Shown in pieces: positions 42,832 to 56,099 of a stretch of 64,000 bases of DNA. Position 1 is the first letter of the stretch, and the number at the start of each line of letters is the position of its first letter. This DNA is from Hyaloperonospora brassicae (lineage: Eukaryota > Oomycota > Peronosporomycetes > Peronosporales > Peronosporaceae). A program made the translations under genes and the position numbers. The notes beneath the pieces were generated by a model that was not told the origin of the DNA, made no database searches, and saw only the letters and a list, made by a program, of their open reading frames with translations. The DNA is taken from contig CANTFL010001407.1 of NCBI GenBank assembly GCA_947650285.1, forward strand, positions 248,001-312,000. The letters run 5' to 3'.

Positions 42832-44480
42832 ACAAGAGCTTTCCAGTTATCTGGTATGAAGTAAGCCTCGATTACAAGGTCGAGTTTGCGTATTAAATTG
42901 ACTGAATGTGCCAGAACTTGAACCTTAGGTCTCAAGCTCTACAATAAATCTACTTCAGGTTAACAGCTTTACATATGCATTGGCTTAGACAAATGTTATA
43001 GACGCCGCGAGATGCGTTGAAGCACTATTAGAACTATATAAATTTAGCAAGGTGGGTATCGTTTGCATGCATACAACCAGCACATATGACATCTCGTGAG
43101 TTGTATCACGGTCGTTGCGGTTGACGACGACACTTCAAGTTTGGTATAATGTTGGATTTTGCAGATGGCCTCATCAAAACGTATCACTTTCACCTGAAAT
43201 TAGATACGCTAGACCGAACGATATCCGTGGTGGAATAGGAAGTCTCCCGCCTGATACAGAATCACGCCAATAATTTAGTTTACCTAGTATACTCCGATAC
43301 TACAGGAGTTTGGAGGGCTATAAACGATAAAAATATGCTGTGTGAAGAGCAAAATAACTCGCCCTTTGCCATACAAACGATTATACATACGCAATTCAAG
43401 TCAAAAGTGGGTCACGAAGCCTATAAATGTATTTCGTTGAATCTGGTGTCACTTACGATAGAAGGCGACAACCGTTTGTCAGTCAAGAATGGCCCGCGAC
43501 GGAGGATTGAAGTTGTTGCGAAGTTGAACAGCGTACGGAATCGTCGAAGAACGGTAAGATTGAGTATGGTTGAAGCGGCTTGCTGAAATAGAAACCTCAA
43601 AGATCATAAAATTACATATATGTTTACTATCACTGGTGATGATATACCACGCTTGACCTTAAAGATCAAGGTGACAAGAAATATATTACTTCGAGGCTCA
43701 GTTGACTATAAGGCTTGAGTAACTGCTTTTGACGCCAATCGCTAGGGTATCTTTTTCTGAGGATTTTTGAGCGCGAGATCTCTCCAATTAGAAGGATGGT
43801 GCCTATTTTAAGAGACGCATCGGTAAGAGTTAAGAAACATCTGGTGAAAAATCACTACACACTAGAAGATGGACCGTACAATTAAATTTTGTCGTACTGA
43901 TTTCGGATGGTCGATTCGATGTCAAACTTAGCTACCCTTGTTTCAAGCGGTATGATATATCGATCAGATTCCTGCATCGATACGTGAACAAGCCAGCCGT
44001 TCGTTCATCTGATACGTATATCATGTACATATTGAAAATTCTCACAAGCGTTTAGATGTTCTACGATTGAGTGTGATGGTCTCACTGTGGTCTTGTTGTG
44101 AGTAAGACTACGCAATGCGTCAGTATTGTTGACCTCTACGCCGTTGAGCAATTTACCGGCAGTTGAGCTAAAATAGGCAGCACCAAAATCCCACCACTTG
44201 AATAAGTCGAATGGAAGACGCTGAAGGAATAGGTTTAATGTACTTGAGAAAACGATTCAGGAGAAATTGATACCGAAGCGATAGGTCCTTGAATATGTGA
44301 AATAAAATGAGTTCTGAGTCGATAGCGGAGATGTAATAAATGACTTCGTTTTACCACTCAGAAGCGTATGCGCTTGAAACCTTGATCTCATAGAGCATCT
44401 AAAATTAACAACGGAAATGGCTCATTTGTCTAAAATCGAATGTAAAAGGTTCTTGCGAGATTGCGGTGTGACAAAAGTAA
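42832..44480 (+). pseudogene. Decayed Gypsy-3-type gag/protease region
   Basis: No useful frame. DNA-level matches to copy C include the protease segment near 43640-43740 (versus 36040-36160), a CACCACTTGAATAAGTCGAATGG run near 44190 (versus 36600) and an AAAAGGTTCTTGCGAGATTGCG run near 44450 (versus 36995). Homology stops near 44480 and resumes with RT at 47430, so an insertion of about 2.9 kb interrupts it. Confidence 0.7.
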
Positions 44481-44819
44481 GGAGACTTACTTAATTGTTC
44501 TACAGAGGATGGTTCCGCTACTGATATTTTGGTCGGCAGTGTGGCGGAGTTAGGCTCATAATTTTGCTGAGGGGATCCCGACTCTTCACTGGCACTCCGA
44601 CGACTGATTATTGAATGGGTTGATTCCGTTTTTGTGGTGAAGCTTAGAAGAAGAATGATGGAAAGTGTGGGTCGCACCTACCGTATTAAGTGCAATATTG
44701 ATTTGATTGTTGGAGTGCGCTCAGATATAGGCCCGTTGGTACAAATGATGGAATCAAACGACTGAATGACAGACATATTGTGAAAATGATGCGGATTAAT
44801 CTGCCTAACGGTCAATATG

Positions 44820-45958
44820 GAGTATAGTCAAGGATCGAGGACTGACCGATCACGATCCTTGACCAAGGGCTTGGATCACCAAGTTATAAGGACCGGATCG
44901 ATCAAGGGGTGAACATCAACTGGAGTACTGGATCGCTAATGACATTGGGATATAGGTGATATGAAAGCAAGCTTGAAGAGTGGATCGTCAAGATAATCAA
45001 GTATGCAAAGTTTTGGACGTGACGGTGATTCGACCTTATATGCTTGATCGAAGATGCAACTGATCGACCAAGATTTATCCTGGGTGTGCACTGCTGATCG
45101 GTGTGGATCACATTCCGCGATCCACTGTACCGCGATCCACCATGGAGCGATCCACGGGAATCATGATCCAGGTGGACACATGATCGAGGTAAATTACATA
45201 ATTGGTGTGGATCACATACCGCGATCCACTTCCTCTCGATTTGCGGCACCGCGATCTACTGTACCGCGATCAACTATGGAGCGATCCAATACGGAGTGTC
45301 TGCTAAGGATCATATGAGGCAAGAAGTGAAATTCATAGACAAGCGGTGCACAACAGTTGACCTAGCGAATAGATAGGCATAGTCATGGATTTGGATTTGG
45401 TTGGTTGACAATAAACAGAATTGAATTTGCAACGAAAGACACGCGTCGACTTCTTCAGGGCAGAAACTTTGGCCCTACGTTGAATAGAGAGTCACCCACG
45501 TCTCTGCAAGCTTCGCCCTTGGATTATTTAATCAGGAGACACATCAGTTCTCACCCCCTCTCCCAACTGCGATCGGACGCAGGGAACCTAACGGTTCAGA
45601 TTCTAGATCGCGAGACGGATCAAGTGGTCAGAAGGCTCGCGGATCAAGAATCATCTTTGGATACATATGACTTTAGTAGAGCGCAAAATAGTACTTGCGA
45701 TTGAGTGAAGAATTAGAGTTCACTCGATACACCCCACGTTTGACCAGGTGAAGAATTTATACCCGATCAACCCCTATCATCAAAATGGTCAAGTTCAGCT
45801 TCAACTTAAGTCCAGCAAAAAGAGCGCAACCCGCCCAACCAACCGGTACACAAGAAGACAAAGAGCACGGAATTGGGGTACCCCTCCGTTAGTCGGTCGT
45901 CCGGGCGCCAGTGGAGAGTCGGGCCACAAGAAATTTGTGACCACCACTCCACCACATT
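44820..45958 (+). repeat. LTR related to Gypsy-2 (right end clear, left end uncertain)
   Basis: The right half aligns with the Gypsy-2 LTR: GGTTGGTTGACAATAAACAGA, the GTCGACTTCT run, CCCAACTGCGATCGGACGCAGG and the TCGGTCGTCCGGGCGCCAGTG block. It ends ACCACTCCACCACA exactly like the Gypsy-2 5' LTR. The left part is GATC-rich but not alignable, so the start is a guess. It sits inside the decayed Gypsy-3-type element. Confidence 0.7.
45100..45290 (+). repeat. GATC-rich imperfect tandem repeat in the LTR
   Basis: The unit GTGGATCACATNCCGCGATCCACT plus ACCGCGATCNAC and TATGGAGCGATCCA occurs at 45100-45157 and again at 45203-45289. CCGCGATC occurs at least five times. This is the counterpart of the Gypsy-2 GATC array but with a different unit. 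Confidence 0.8.
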
Positions 45959-46099
45959 TTATACGCATAGCCATCTATCAAGTGCACCATCGGCAGGGCA
46001 GATCGCAGTCTTCCTGATGGACTCGAGGCGATGTCAAAAGTGATCGTGCTAAAGACTTAACGAGGAGATTCTCAATCGATCGAAAATGTTTACTCGATC

Positions 46100-46760
46100 G
46101 CGTAATTTCATAAGGGTGCTAGAAAAGAGCTACCACGATCTACCATCGACCGCCTAGTCCAATTATTTAAATGGGTAGCTAATCCACTTTCCTTCTGATC
46201 CCTTAAACCGTCTTGAAATATTGTATTCAAACTAATAAGAATTCTGCGTCCGGTCGCAGTTGGGCCGGGGAATGGTGCCAAGTGTTTTTGACGCTCCTGG
46301 ACGAACCATTTAGGGTGAAAATGTAGGGGGTGATAGACGATTCTTATAAAGCGTCGTAAATTCAAAGATTCCTTGCCCTGAGAGAAGTCGACACGTGTCT
46401 TGATAAATAAATTGAACATCGTTTATTGTCAAGCAACCAAATGCATAAAATACAACCATGCTTACCTGTACGCTCGAATTGATCGTCAAGTGTTCCTATG
46501 CAGAAATCAGTTCCCCTCGCATATTTGTCGACACAGATACAATAGTATTTTGACCTTAACCCGATCGTAAAGTTATAGCCAGGTAGAGATTGCGATTGTG
46601 CTAAGACGAATACGGTTTCGATGTTATCATCCGGGTTGTGACCGAAATCGTGATTATCCGTGGTAGAAATCGTGGTCAAGTCGAGTCGCGATCGTGATAT
46701 GGTCCGCAAAAATGTAATCTACCCATACTAGAATACTACCGCGATAACCTCTTGTCGTGA
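46100..46760 (-). repeat. Second Gypsy-2-like LTR fragment, opposite orientation
   Basis: On the minus strand it reads GGTTGCTTGACAATAAACGATG, then a GACACGTGTCGACTTCT run and CCCAACTGCGACCGGACGCAG, in the same order as the LTR at 45 kb. It is therefore a related but more diverged LTR lying head to head with its neighbour. No coding part of its element is seen. Confidence 0.7.
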
Positions 46761-47429
46761 TCGAGGCCAGGCCGGGAACGCTCGGCTTCTAGTCTTTCAT
46801 CGACTTTTTTATCGTTATTCATCAGGTAAAGCATACGTCAAATCATCAAATCGCTCTCATGCATATGTGCTTCTTAATCACTTGCTGTCACTATTCTTCA
46901 TTAATGAGTATACCCATGGAAGATCTCGATACTGTATCGCACGGCAATATTCATTGGCCCACAATTTTAATTTCTATCGATTAACACGAGCACTCACTAA
47001 AAATATTGGTAAGCGGCAACATGATGTAACATATACGACAACGATAGAGGTCCTATCGCTATTCTCAGAACGATTGCTTGAACCCATCGCATAATGCCTG
47101 CATTCAACAATCAAATATAAGACGCAGATGAGATCGGACACCACAATCCGAATTTCATATCAATATGACTACCTTCGCCACGACGATAATGTCGTTGAAA
47201 ACGTACGATTATCAGATGCTCATCGAAATTGTTGTAATGAAAAAACCATTTTGATCGATACATGCCTCAATCCTACGATATTTAAAGGAGAACCCTTTCA
47301 ACTACAAATGTACGAAGGGAACGATATAAGTCGAATCATTTATATAGAGTTAAATTAATTTCAACAAATAATCTCCTGAGCATGTGATGTGTGCCCTTGT
47401 TATGGGGATACGCTCTAGCAACGAGACTG
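46761..47429. other. No feature identified
   Basis: AT-rich. Short frames (75-76 codons) without recognisable content. Confidence 0.4.
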
Positions 47430-47790
47430 GGCGGAGTTTTGGTTTGAAGTACTGTGCCATGGAGTAGTGTTCGCTGCTTCGTAAACAAGTCATTAAGATC
47501 GGCAAAATATTTACTTACTGCTTAGCAGCTGGTCGTGTGTGAGAGTCAAAATTCTCACATAGTTCTCCAAAGGTTTATGAAAGACCGGCCACAGGAAGAT
47601 GTCGGGAAGTGCACTTATTAAGTAATCTTATACTGCAGTGGTAACGACTCAGATGACGATGCCTAGGAAGGCGTTATCATAGGCGATATAACAAAGCGTA
47701 CCATCTTTTCGTCCATGGATATGATGGAAGGCTTCCACCAGACGTATGTGCGTGAACAGTACATCCCGTTTCAGAACACGCTTGTGCCGC
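47430..47790 (+). pseudogene. Decayed Gypsy-3-type reverse transcriptase fragment
   Basis: DNA matches copy C at 37310-37660: GAAGTACTGTGCCATGGA, a GGCCACAGGAAG run, CGTACCATCTTTTCGTCCATGGATATGATGG and GTGCGTGAACAGTACATCCCGTT. It is the continuation of the element starting at 42437, beyond the inserted LTR fragments. Homology fades after 47790. Confidence 0.75.
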
Positions 47791-48149
47791 TTCAACGGCA
47801 AGTGTACCAACTCCACAACCGTCATGTACTGACCTTGGGATAGGCGTGGGATCAGTTTAGGATCGCCAGGTCTAAGAAGACGAACGCTTCTTACGGTTCA
47901 GACTGAGTATGGGTATGTGATACGACTCTACAATGTCACGCGCTTCCTCTACATTGGATGCTTGACAGCCTATTTACGGATCACATTCAATCAAAACGTA
48001 AGTTAGAAAATTTGGGTTCTTGTACACCTAAACCTAGGGCTTTCACATTCTAGATACTGACTATTCCGCTTGCGAGCTGCCAAAAATGTATCCGGTATAT
48101 CGTGCGCCTAATTTGATTTTATTCTGTAATCTTTTTTAATCAATTAGAA

Positions 48150-48413
48150 GTGGGGAAGATGCTGCAGTGTTTGAAATGTGAAAATATAGGCCATACAATC
48201 ACACGATGTGACTTTTCTACGGATCAAGCACGAGGGCATGGTAGCAGTTTGACTTCAGAGGAAGAATTGCCTCAGCTCATGCGCCCAGCTGACCTTTTTC
48301 GTAGCCCGGGCGAGATGCGAGTCATCGCGGCACAACGTATTTTACTTCAAGACCAAGCAGACAAGGTCTCCGCAATATCTGTACATCCTCCTGCGGATAG
48401 TGCGATAACATAA
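48150..48413 (+). pseudogene. Zinc-knuckle (CCHC) fragment, probably LINE ORF1
   Basis: An 87-codon frame with CLKCENIGHTITRC (CX2CX4HX4C) near its start and an acidic tail. It stands alone in a long non-coding stretch. Assignment to LINE ORF1 rests on position and orientation only; a Gypsy gag origin is possible. Confidence 0.5.
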
Positions 48414-51400
48414 TGCAGTGAATCGAGACAGGGGAGGAAATTGGTCGTGTGTCAACGAATTTACGTCAGGGGCTAGTAATTATCGACAACCGAGGAGGAT
48501 TCAACGGGACTGGCTACAGTTATGCGTTCCAAACCGAAGGCTACAGCGAAATAAGTAATTGTTCTCGCTTCGCAAAGGCGCAAATCCTTCCGATTTAGGA
48601 TGAACTAATCATTTAGGAGCGCGGTTTTGTATGTAGCGGTACGCGGTGCTAGCCGAGCAGTATGCAGAAGAAAATGAAGGGATGCATATCGTTGTCTCTC
48701 TACCTACATCTCGTGTAAAGTAAGTTATCATCGACCTTGTAAAAACGAAGCAGAATCACGCTACTCCCAGGATCCTCATGTTCCCAAGTAAAGCTGCGAC
48801 TTCGCGGAAATCTTCAACAAAACGCCTGTCAACGCCTTAAGTATTGGCGCTTGAACATACGGGGTAAAACATGCTCATACGGCTCATCAAACGCGTTGAT
48901 GGATGCAATAGTGCTTGTACTTTTACAAGGAGGACAGACGGGCGTGTTTTAGTGCCATGAACACCTGAAACGATTGAGCAGAAGATATGATTGCGCTAGT
49001 TCATACGTCAGACACCGGAAACTTTATGGCCATGTCCTTGGTCCAAGCGCTCGCTAACAACGACCTGGGTCATTGTAATGCGTTTATGCTCTTGTCTACA
49101 TTCCACGTAAAGCGGAAGATCAAATATACGGGTAAGATTCACATGGTCGAGCATAATAAACAATAGTCCCATGTGACCACGTTGGTATACGTGATTTGAG
49201 GTTTGATGGTGATGAGGAGCAGCAAATATATGAAACATCACATATGGTAATTGGAATTATGTCCGGTCAGTACCACTGGCCGGACAACACCTGTAGAACA
49301 ATACAACTGGGGGTATTTTGAAACGCTGACAATGGCGTGTAATTTCTTGCGGCAGTATACTTATGAGATGTTACGTGCCACGGATGATTCGCAAAACTGC
49401 CTATGCAAGTTTTTGGTCCGAGTACTTTTACAACGGCAAGCAGAATAACTGAAACGGGGGTCGCAAATAATTCTGACATTACGGAAGTGTGTGGGGAAGA
49501 TTAAAGCTGAAAATGGATGGGATCGGGTCCCCCATCTTTGATACTCATGTACTGGGGTTGTCACTGCTCCGCATATGATTAACACACAACTTCAGAGATT
49601 GTGGTATCAAAAGATCTGCATAATTATAAAAGTGATGGTCAGCACGGTCATAACGACAGTGACATGATTAAAGAGAGAGAAGAAGATGCATCACCTGGTG
49701 GCAAGCTTAACTTGGGGAGCGAAGCTCCGAGTCGATAAAAAGAGAGTAGTCTTAACGTAAAGATGGAAAAAGACGCGGAAGAATTCGAAGGGTATTACGA
49801 ACCTGTAAATTTATCAAAATCGAACGAGGTTATTGTAATTATAGTCAATTGGCAGCAAGCGGATACTATGTCGCATCAGGTGCAAAAAGCTATCCAGTAG
49901 CTTTGTCAGGAAGAGAATGATGATTAATATGCAGATCTGCAAAAGGTTTTTACTACTAAAGTGGTCTCACTTTCGGAAGTTGAACAACGACGTATTCGAA
50001 AAGCATTAGAAGAACCGATCCACAGTGTAGAATGTAGACTTAACCAACAGAAATAAAACTTCTGAAGTCTGCTGTCCAAAAACATGGACGCTGGACCAAA
50101 TAAACGGGTCTCCCAGAAGATGAACAGACCCATCCAGGCTAGGATCGAATGCAAAGCCGCTCCGCCGGCTGGGCTCTAAAAAGGGTCGCAGCTGATAGAC
50201 AATGTGAAGCAAGCGTGCAAATAGGTACGCCACGGAGTCGCAATTCCTGTAAATTATTGATCGCAGGTTTCTGGGAGTTAAGGACCGCAAGTAAAACTTC
50301 CTGGTCAAAAAGAATCTACCAAATAAACTGGTTCCTCTGCGAAGAAGTATCTGTCTACGGCGTAGCCTCGGCAAACTGAAGCGACATCCATAGAGGCGCG
50401 TAGTATAAACATCGTTGAGGATGCGGAAGATCGGCGAGTTGTAGGCAATACATCAATTGTTATCATACGGACGCCTCCACTGGCACCAAGGCAGAGTGCT
50501 GCTTTGAAGAGGTGTCACGACATGACACCAAGTGAACGGTGAAGTAGAGGAGTGATTGTTCGTAACAAGAAAAATCGTCTTTTTTTTAAAAGTAGCATCA
50601 ACGACAGACTGATAATTATAGTTGTCCTTGAAGAGTCTTTCACATTGTCAGCCCAGTGAGTGGAAAGACATGTGGCAGTACTTAGCATCAGAATGGCCCG
50701 GTCATCAATCGTGTGATTTTAACTGTGTATAGTTCCGCTACTCAGTGGACACAAGCGGCTCAAGTGATGCCGAGACTTCTTCTCTGTTTGATTCGCCATA
50801 CTTCGCATAAAAGTTCATTGTTAACGATTCGTAGTGACAAAATTCTGTGAAAGTGGACGGCGACCTGGAGACAAGAGTGTATGTATTCTTGTCCATTGTC
50901 CTATCGCGAGCTGGCAAAAGATCGGAAAACTAAAATTTGACTTGATAATTGGAAGGCGTGAACGTCTTCAAACTTAGCGGGCCAGGACAACCTTTTTTAT
51001 CGATAGTAACAATGGATGGCGTCTTTTATGGTACCGCGGGTTCGCTAGCGACGAGATGTTACGCATATGCGGTATTGAACATGCGACACATCACTCACGT
51101 CACATTTGTGTATCTTGATATACCATGATGAATTTAAGGCGCGAACGGGCACGGAGAAGGAGCCAGACACGGTGTCACCGCGAGTCTGCGACGTCATTTT
51201 GCAGGGCTAAAGAGTACTAGGCAGTATTGAGAAAGTACTCCGCAATTGTCACCTCAGCGTAATGGTCGATTTTAGACCTTTTTCATGATCAAGCACTCGC
51301 CTTAATGCGTCATAATGGACTCTACATTATCAAGGCAGCCACTTTTAACGGCCTCAGGATGACCGGTTGTGCTTGAAACATATCCCACGGAGGACTTGTA

Positions 51401-51758
51401 TGGGGTACATGACAGAAAAAAATATGGATGTCTCGCCCAAAAGGCCACTCATGACACCTTTTGTGGGAGTTCGAACACGGTTCGTGTGGAATCCCAAAAT
51501 GTGCAGGGGTTTTAAGACATCATTTGCAACGGTGGATGGAGGTATGGCGGGGGGGGGCGGACGGCACCTGCAGTGTGGCGGAAAATTATACGATATTTAC
51601 AAAAGCACGTGTTGATAGCGATATGTTAGCAAAACAGCTGCAAATGGACTGGATGTGACGGTGGGATAACACGAACTACTCAGGCCTTCTACGTCTATCC
51701 TACAAAAGCGTCGATGTTGGCAAAACTATAGGAATATCCTTTTAAATCGATCCCAGTC
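48414..51758. other. No gene identified (probable LINE interior or other decayed repeat)
   Basis: Only frames of 60-120 codons on either strand, none with a domain I recognise. The minus-strand frames at 49924-50374 are Phe/Leu/Arg-rich noise. Confidence 0.4.
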
Positions 51759-52060
51759 GTGCTGCGGATTCAAAAACATGGCATCTCAAACTCTGGACAA
51801 AACACAATGGGTGTCCGATGTAGCCGAGGTCTTGTTTATCGACACTATGCTCCGAATGACGACTACAATCGTAAGCACTTTTCGTCACAGCCAAGGATCT
51901 TTACTTGGCTGTCCTTTGACATAGTCATTGCAGGACAATTTATCTCCGTCCAAAGTTCTGCATCGTTCAAAGGTGAACGGAAAGGGCGTCCGGAAAGCAC
52001 GGCCATAATCGATATCACTACCATGTAAATAATCGCCGATGAGCGAACATAAGCCACGCC
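51759..52060 (+). pseudogene. LINE endonuclease fragment
   Basis: An 89-codon frame with HYAPNDDYNRKHFSSQPR, corresponding to the VYAPND...FF segment of AP-type endonucleases. It then has a segment matching the FNCVQSS...GRPES region, but the catalytic GDFN motif reads AGQF. Inactive. Followed by about 800 bp without readable frames. Confidence 0.65.
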
Positions 52061-52866
52061 GGTGGAAGATTAAGGGCCGGTGTATCCAGCAGAATATTTT
52101 ACATACTCGGCACGGTCAACGGCATGCAGGATATATATGTTTGCGTCCCGAATGAGTGGATATTAATTTATTGCAATGGGTAGAGGTGGCGTTACCACCA
52201 GTCGAGTCTGACCATTAAGTAATATCGCTTTGCTAACACAAAGTGTGTGGAATATCCAGGTAATAGATATAAAAGAAGCGTAACGTACCATGATTAACTC
52301 GATCGTCAAAACCGACACGTCCGAAGGCTCTCCTGATTGCGGAGCTAGTAATTAAGTCAATGGGATTATCGGAGACAGCGCGAAAATGAGACGGTACGAT
52401 CCCTAAGTGTGTCGCAGTGATCAAGTCTATACGTAGTCAGTACAAGTAGCGCAGAAAAATGTAAGTTAAGCTAGTACATGGCCAAGTTCGCGCGGGGCTA
52501 GGTACTTGGAAGCAGCTAATATAAGCCAACCAGGATTCACTATAAACGGAATATTTAGTCTGGGCAGAAAGATAAGTTAACGCGAGCGACTGATAGAATA
52601 ATGTTACATAAAAAGCGGGTCTTATATTAGGAGGCGATATAAACAATTTCATGCATAACGAGTCCCCATGGTAGAAATTTGATCGAAACGCTACCACGAC
52701 AAATAAATTTGCGACGGGGTGGAAGCCTATTCTAAGGTGGACTCATAATATGATTTTGCAGAGCATTCTTCTGCATAAATAGAAGGCGTTATTACAATTC
52801 CAGCGGCATGGAAATAGTCCTAGGTGGACAATGATCGCTTACATAAAATCAATGTAGTCACTCATA

Positions 52867-54330
52867 ATGGGAGCTGATTTTTATGGACTTAATCGCCACA
52901 AAGCTTCGGGATCTGATGAACTTAACAACGATATATACATGTACAATCAAGATTTATTGTCCCCGGCAATGGTTCCAAACAAAAATAAACTAATGAACGG
53001 TATAGACACACATTCGTCCTTTTTGGATAGGCTCATTATCTCGCTCAGTAAGAAGGGATATTCCATTGATGAAATGAGCCACATGTTGATATCGATACTT
53101 CAAACAGGTTACAGACTATTCGCTAAAGCATTGGCAACACGACTCTAACGCACCATGAATGAAACGATCGGCGATACACAACAAGAATTTGTCCATGGTC
53201 GCCAAATGATGAAAACAGTGGTGATGATGATATTGGCCATCTTAGTACCTGCACGATATGAAAATGATATAGATGCGATAAAAAGCCGAGTAATTTTGCT
53301 GTTGAGTTTCAGGAAGGCTTACGGTACGGTCGCTCGGTATTTCTTATTGCTCGTTCTAGACCGCTTTGAACTCTCGTAATCATACATATTGATGATGCTC
53401 AAACTGCATGATACAACGACGGTTAAATTTCTCGTCAACGGTATGGTATCGCAACCGGTGTATATCATGAGGGGAGATCAACAAGGTTTCCCACTACCGC
53501 CTTTGTTGTTTAAATGGGCGGTCTAAGGTCTTGACGCTACCGATTACACAGGATCCCGATCACAAGGGAATACAAATACCGCGGGTTACAGACGAGCGGC
53601 ATATTTTCCCAGCGTATGTCAATGAAATGGCGTTCTTTCTCCAGGAAACCAGACAGCTTCCACGAGTTCTACATATTATAGCAGCGTTTGGGAAGTTTTC
53701 CGGGTTCACCGTTGATACAGCGAAGAGTCAAACAGTTTTTGATCACGGCGGGGTCAGTGCCCGGCCATAAGGTTTGCTTGTGTTACAATCAGATGATACT
53801 ACTAGATACTTCTGTCAACAATTGAAAAATGGGGAGCTGAAGGATGCAAATAGGGTTGTCCGGATACGCATGGTGAAGTGGCGGCTTGCAGCAGTAATTC
53901 GTTTGGAGATTATTGTTGCACTCAGGACGCACATTGTAGATGTTATACTACTGTCTATAATACTTTATGCATCAGTGGTCTGTGATATAACCGACTGGGC
54001 AGACAAAGAAATTCGCAATCTTTCAAACAATTCCTGTGTAGACACTTCCTATCGACGTAAACAATCTGGAACAAGGTCATTCAGGATCTTCTGTTTGCGC
54101 CTATAGAGGCAAGAGACGTAGTTTTAAACTATATCCCAGTGGTATCAAAAGCACAGCTCGTTATACACGCATTTTTGTGGCCAATACAACGGGCAGGCCG
54201 GTACGGAACAACCTGTAAATACTGGTCATATACAGTGTCTTATAATCCGGATGAGCCAGTCGTCACACCGCCGGACCCGTCCATACCAGAAAATGATTCA
54301 CCATCATTAAGCATCATAACAGGCAGAGTT
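52867..54330 (+). pseudogene. LINE reverse transcriptase, inactive
   Basis: Consecutive pieces match an L1-like RT: a FLDRLIISLSKKG and TGYRLFAKALATRL segment (52867-53148), [20 protein letters not shown] and [15 protein letters not shown] (53155-53379; the palm Asp is Ser), VNGMVSQPVYIMRGDQQGFPL (about 53430-53495), and the catalytic box region near 53612, which reads YVNEMAFFLQE where FADD or FVDD is expected, so both Asp are lost. The thumb region (53774-54106) follows. Stops and shifts separate the pieces. Confidence 0.85.
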
Positions 54331-54847
54331 TAGGGGTATGGTTTCGACCACAAATAGCGAGACTTACGAGTTTAATCATAAAAGCATAAGGGGATGACTT
54401 GGCGTTAATTTAATATTTAGGACGTAAAAAACACGAAAAGCTTTATAAACTTATATACTGACCTATTAGTAATATGACAATCCTCTTATCGCAGACAATG
54501 GGCTGGAGAGACGGAGATCGGCTAAACAATTTCTTTGCGAGAGCCAATGCATCAGATATTGTGGTCAAAAAGACAGAAACGAGCCAATTTTGGCCCACGT
54601 ATCAGTTGGAAGACACCCTAGCTCCGGGACGGAACTGGAATTAAATTGACAACGCAAAAATATAAACAGAATTTAACCTTCTACTCTGGTTGACTTAAAA
54701 ATTGAGAGGACAGGTCCCACCACGTACACGCTTCGCGCCCCAACGTCTTCCGGGGCGCCATCACATCAAATAAATTGAAAAATAACGCGTTGGGCGTTAG
54801 CAATTGTTTCTGGTAGTTCTCCGTTAGGCATTGCATAGAAACGTGAG

Positions 54848-55490
54848 GTGCAGAGCTTCGCGACGCTACAAAACCTGCCCCATCCGCGTACCATGCATCG
54901 CTGGTACCTAATAAAGGGCGGAACAATTCATAGCACTGCCTCAATGACACCGAGACCCACTAAGGATGTAATCGTTCTTCGACAAGAGCCGGACGGATTC
55001 CACTGGAAAGTCGATGAGAAGACATCCCTTCTCGTAACGTGCCAATTGGATGTGGCGAACCTCAATCAAGACCAACGGGAACATCGGCTTGTTGTAGAGG
55101 TGCATTCATCCACACACAGTTTTCCATGGAAATTTACACTAAATACATTGAAACGACACGTGCTTTGGCATCTCAAACGATATCCTTACAACGAAGCCAA
55201 AGTAGAACTTAGTAAGGGGCTCAACGGAAGAATCTAGCGGTCACACCAATCAGCGGAACTAAATGAAAGACACTTTGTGGCTCCAGAACAGATACCTAAG
55301 GGGTTGTGGAGTCACCGCGATGCAATTACAGACTGCCAGGTGTGGGTCAGCTATCGAATGGTGCTTCACTAGATCAATTTATACAGACCTGGACGGGACC
55401 TCAATTACTACAAACAAAAATTGTCGTCCTGTAGCGAGCAGAAAAAGAATCTAGATCACAGCTTTTGGGGATGTCCGGTTGCCTAACGAT
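54848..55490 (+). pseudogene. LINE C-terminal region with Cys-rich motif
   Basis: A 129-codon frame (VIVLRQEPDGFHWKVDEKTS, RHVLWHLKRYPYNEAKVELS) that continues beyond a TAG into RSHQSAELNERHFVAPEQIP and NLDHSFWGCP in nearby frames, resembling the region after RT in oomycete L1-like elements. It is interrupted at 55577 by copy D. Confidence 0.7.
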
Positions 55491-55577
55491 GCTGGCAGAT
55501 AATTAATATCTTAAGAGCAGTTCACATGGGGACACAAGACAGCCTGAGCTGTAAACGAATTTTTGTATGACACAAAG

Positions 55578-55968
55578 TGTGACGGGGCACACCCTTGCGT
55601 GAACTTAACGCAAGGGTATCGGTGCCCCAACAGACGTACACAAGGCAAGCGAGGAAGCGTAGGTAGGGTAAAAGCAGAACTGTTATATTAATATAATTAA
55701 GTCTTTTAACTACTGTCTCTTTGTTTGACTTAACTTAATTATGCTAATATAACTGAGTGTATGGTGAAGTCTCGTCACCACTCATTGCGCGCGTCTTGCG
55801 GCGATTGGTGGGTTGATAAAAATCAAGATATCAACCAATGAACAGACTCTTTGGTCGACCCTTCAATATCACCGCTTCGGTGATATTGTTTAAGGAATAT
55901 TCAACTTCATATTCTTTGTTGTCACTTTCTTAAAGTGACAATTCCATGTAACAGGCTGCCCCGTTACA
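55578..55968 (-). repeat. Gypsy-3 D 3' LTR
   Basis: Plus strand begins TGTGACGGGGCAC (one change from TGTAACGG) and ends CTGCCCCGTTACA. Followed by TCACCCCCCCAAC, the polypurine tract of the minus-strand element. Confidence 0.95.
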
Positions 55969-56099
55969 TCACCCCCCCAACTGATAGTCACCGTGTGACT
56001 ATCGAAAATTATGGCGGCCACCCGTTGGTCACCATTGGGACAGGGAGCACTTGTTGGGTCAGTTCCGTTCATAACTCGACCTGACCTCGCATTGTTAAC

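Larger units (their letters stand above)
48150..55577 (+). mobile_element. Decayed L1-like LINE, 5' part (split by Gypsy-3 copy D)
   Basis: A non-LTR element whose visible parts, in order, are a zinc knuckle (48150-48413), an endonuclease piece (51759-52028), reverse transcriptase (52867-54330) and the C-terminal region (54848-55490). The C-terminal region continues on the far side of copy D (63546-64000) and runs off the window. Only isolated frames survive. The long stretch 48420-51750 has no motif I could assign and may include other insertions. The left end is not defined. Confidence 0.75.

Noticed and set aside
51548..51560. G-run as a polypurine tract or quadruplex
   Set aside because: A single run of about nine G with no LTR next to it and no further G-tracts to form a quadruplex.
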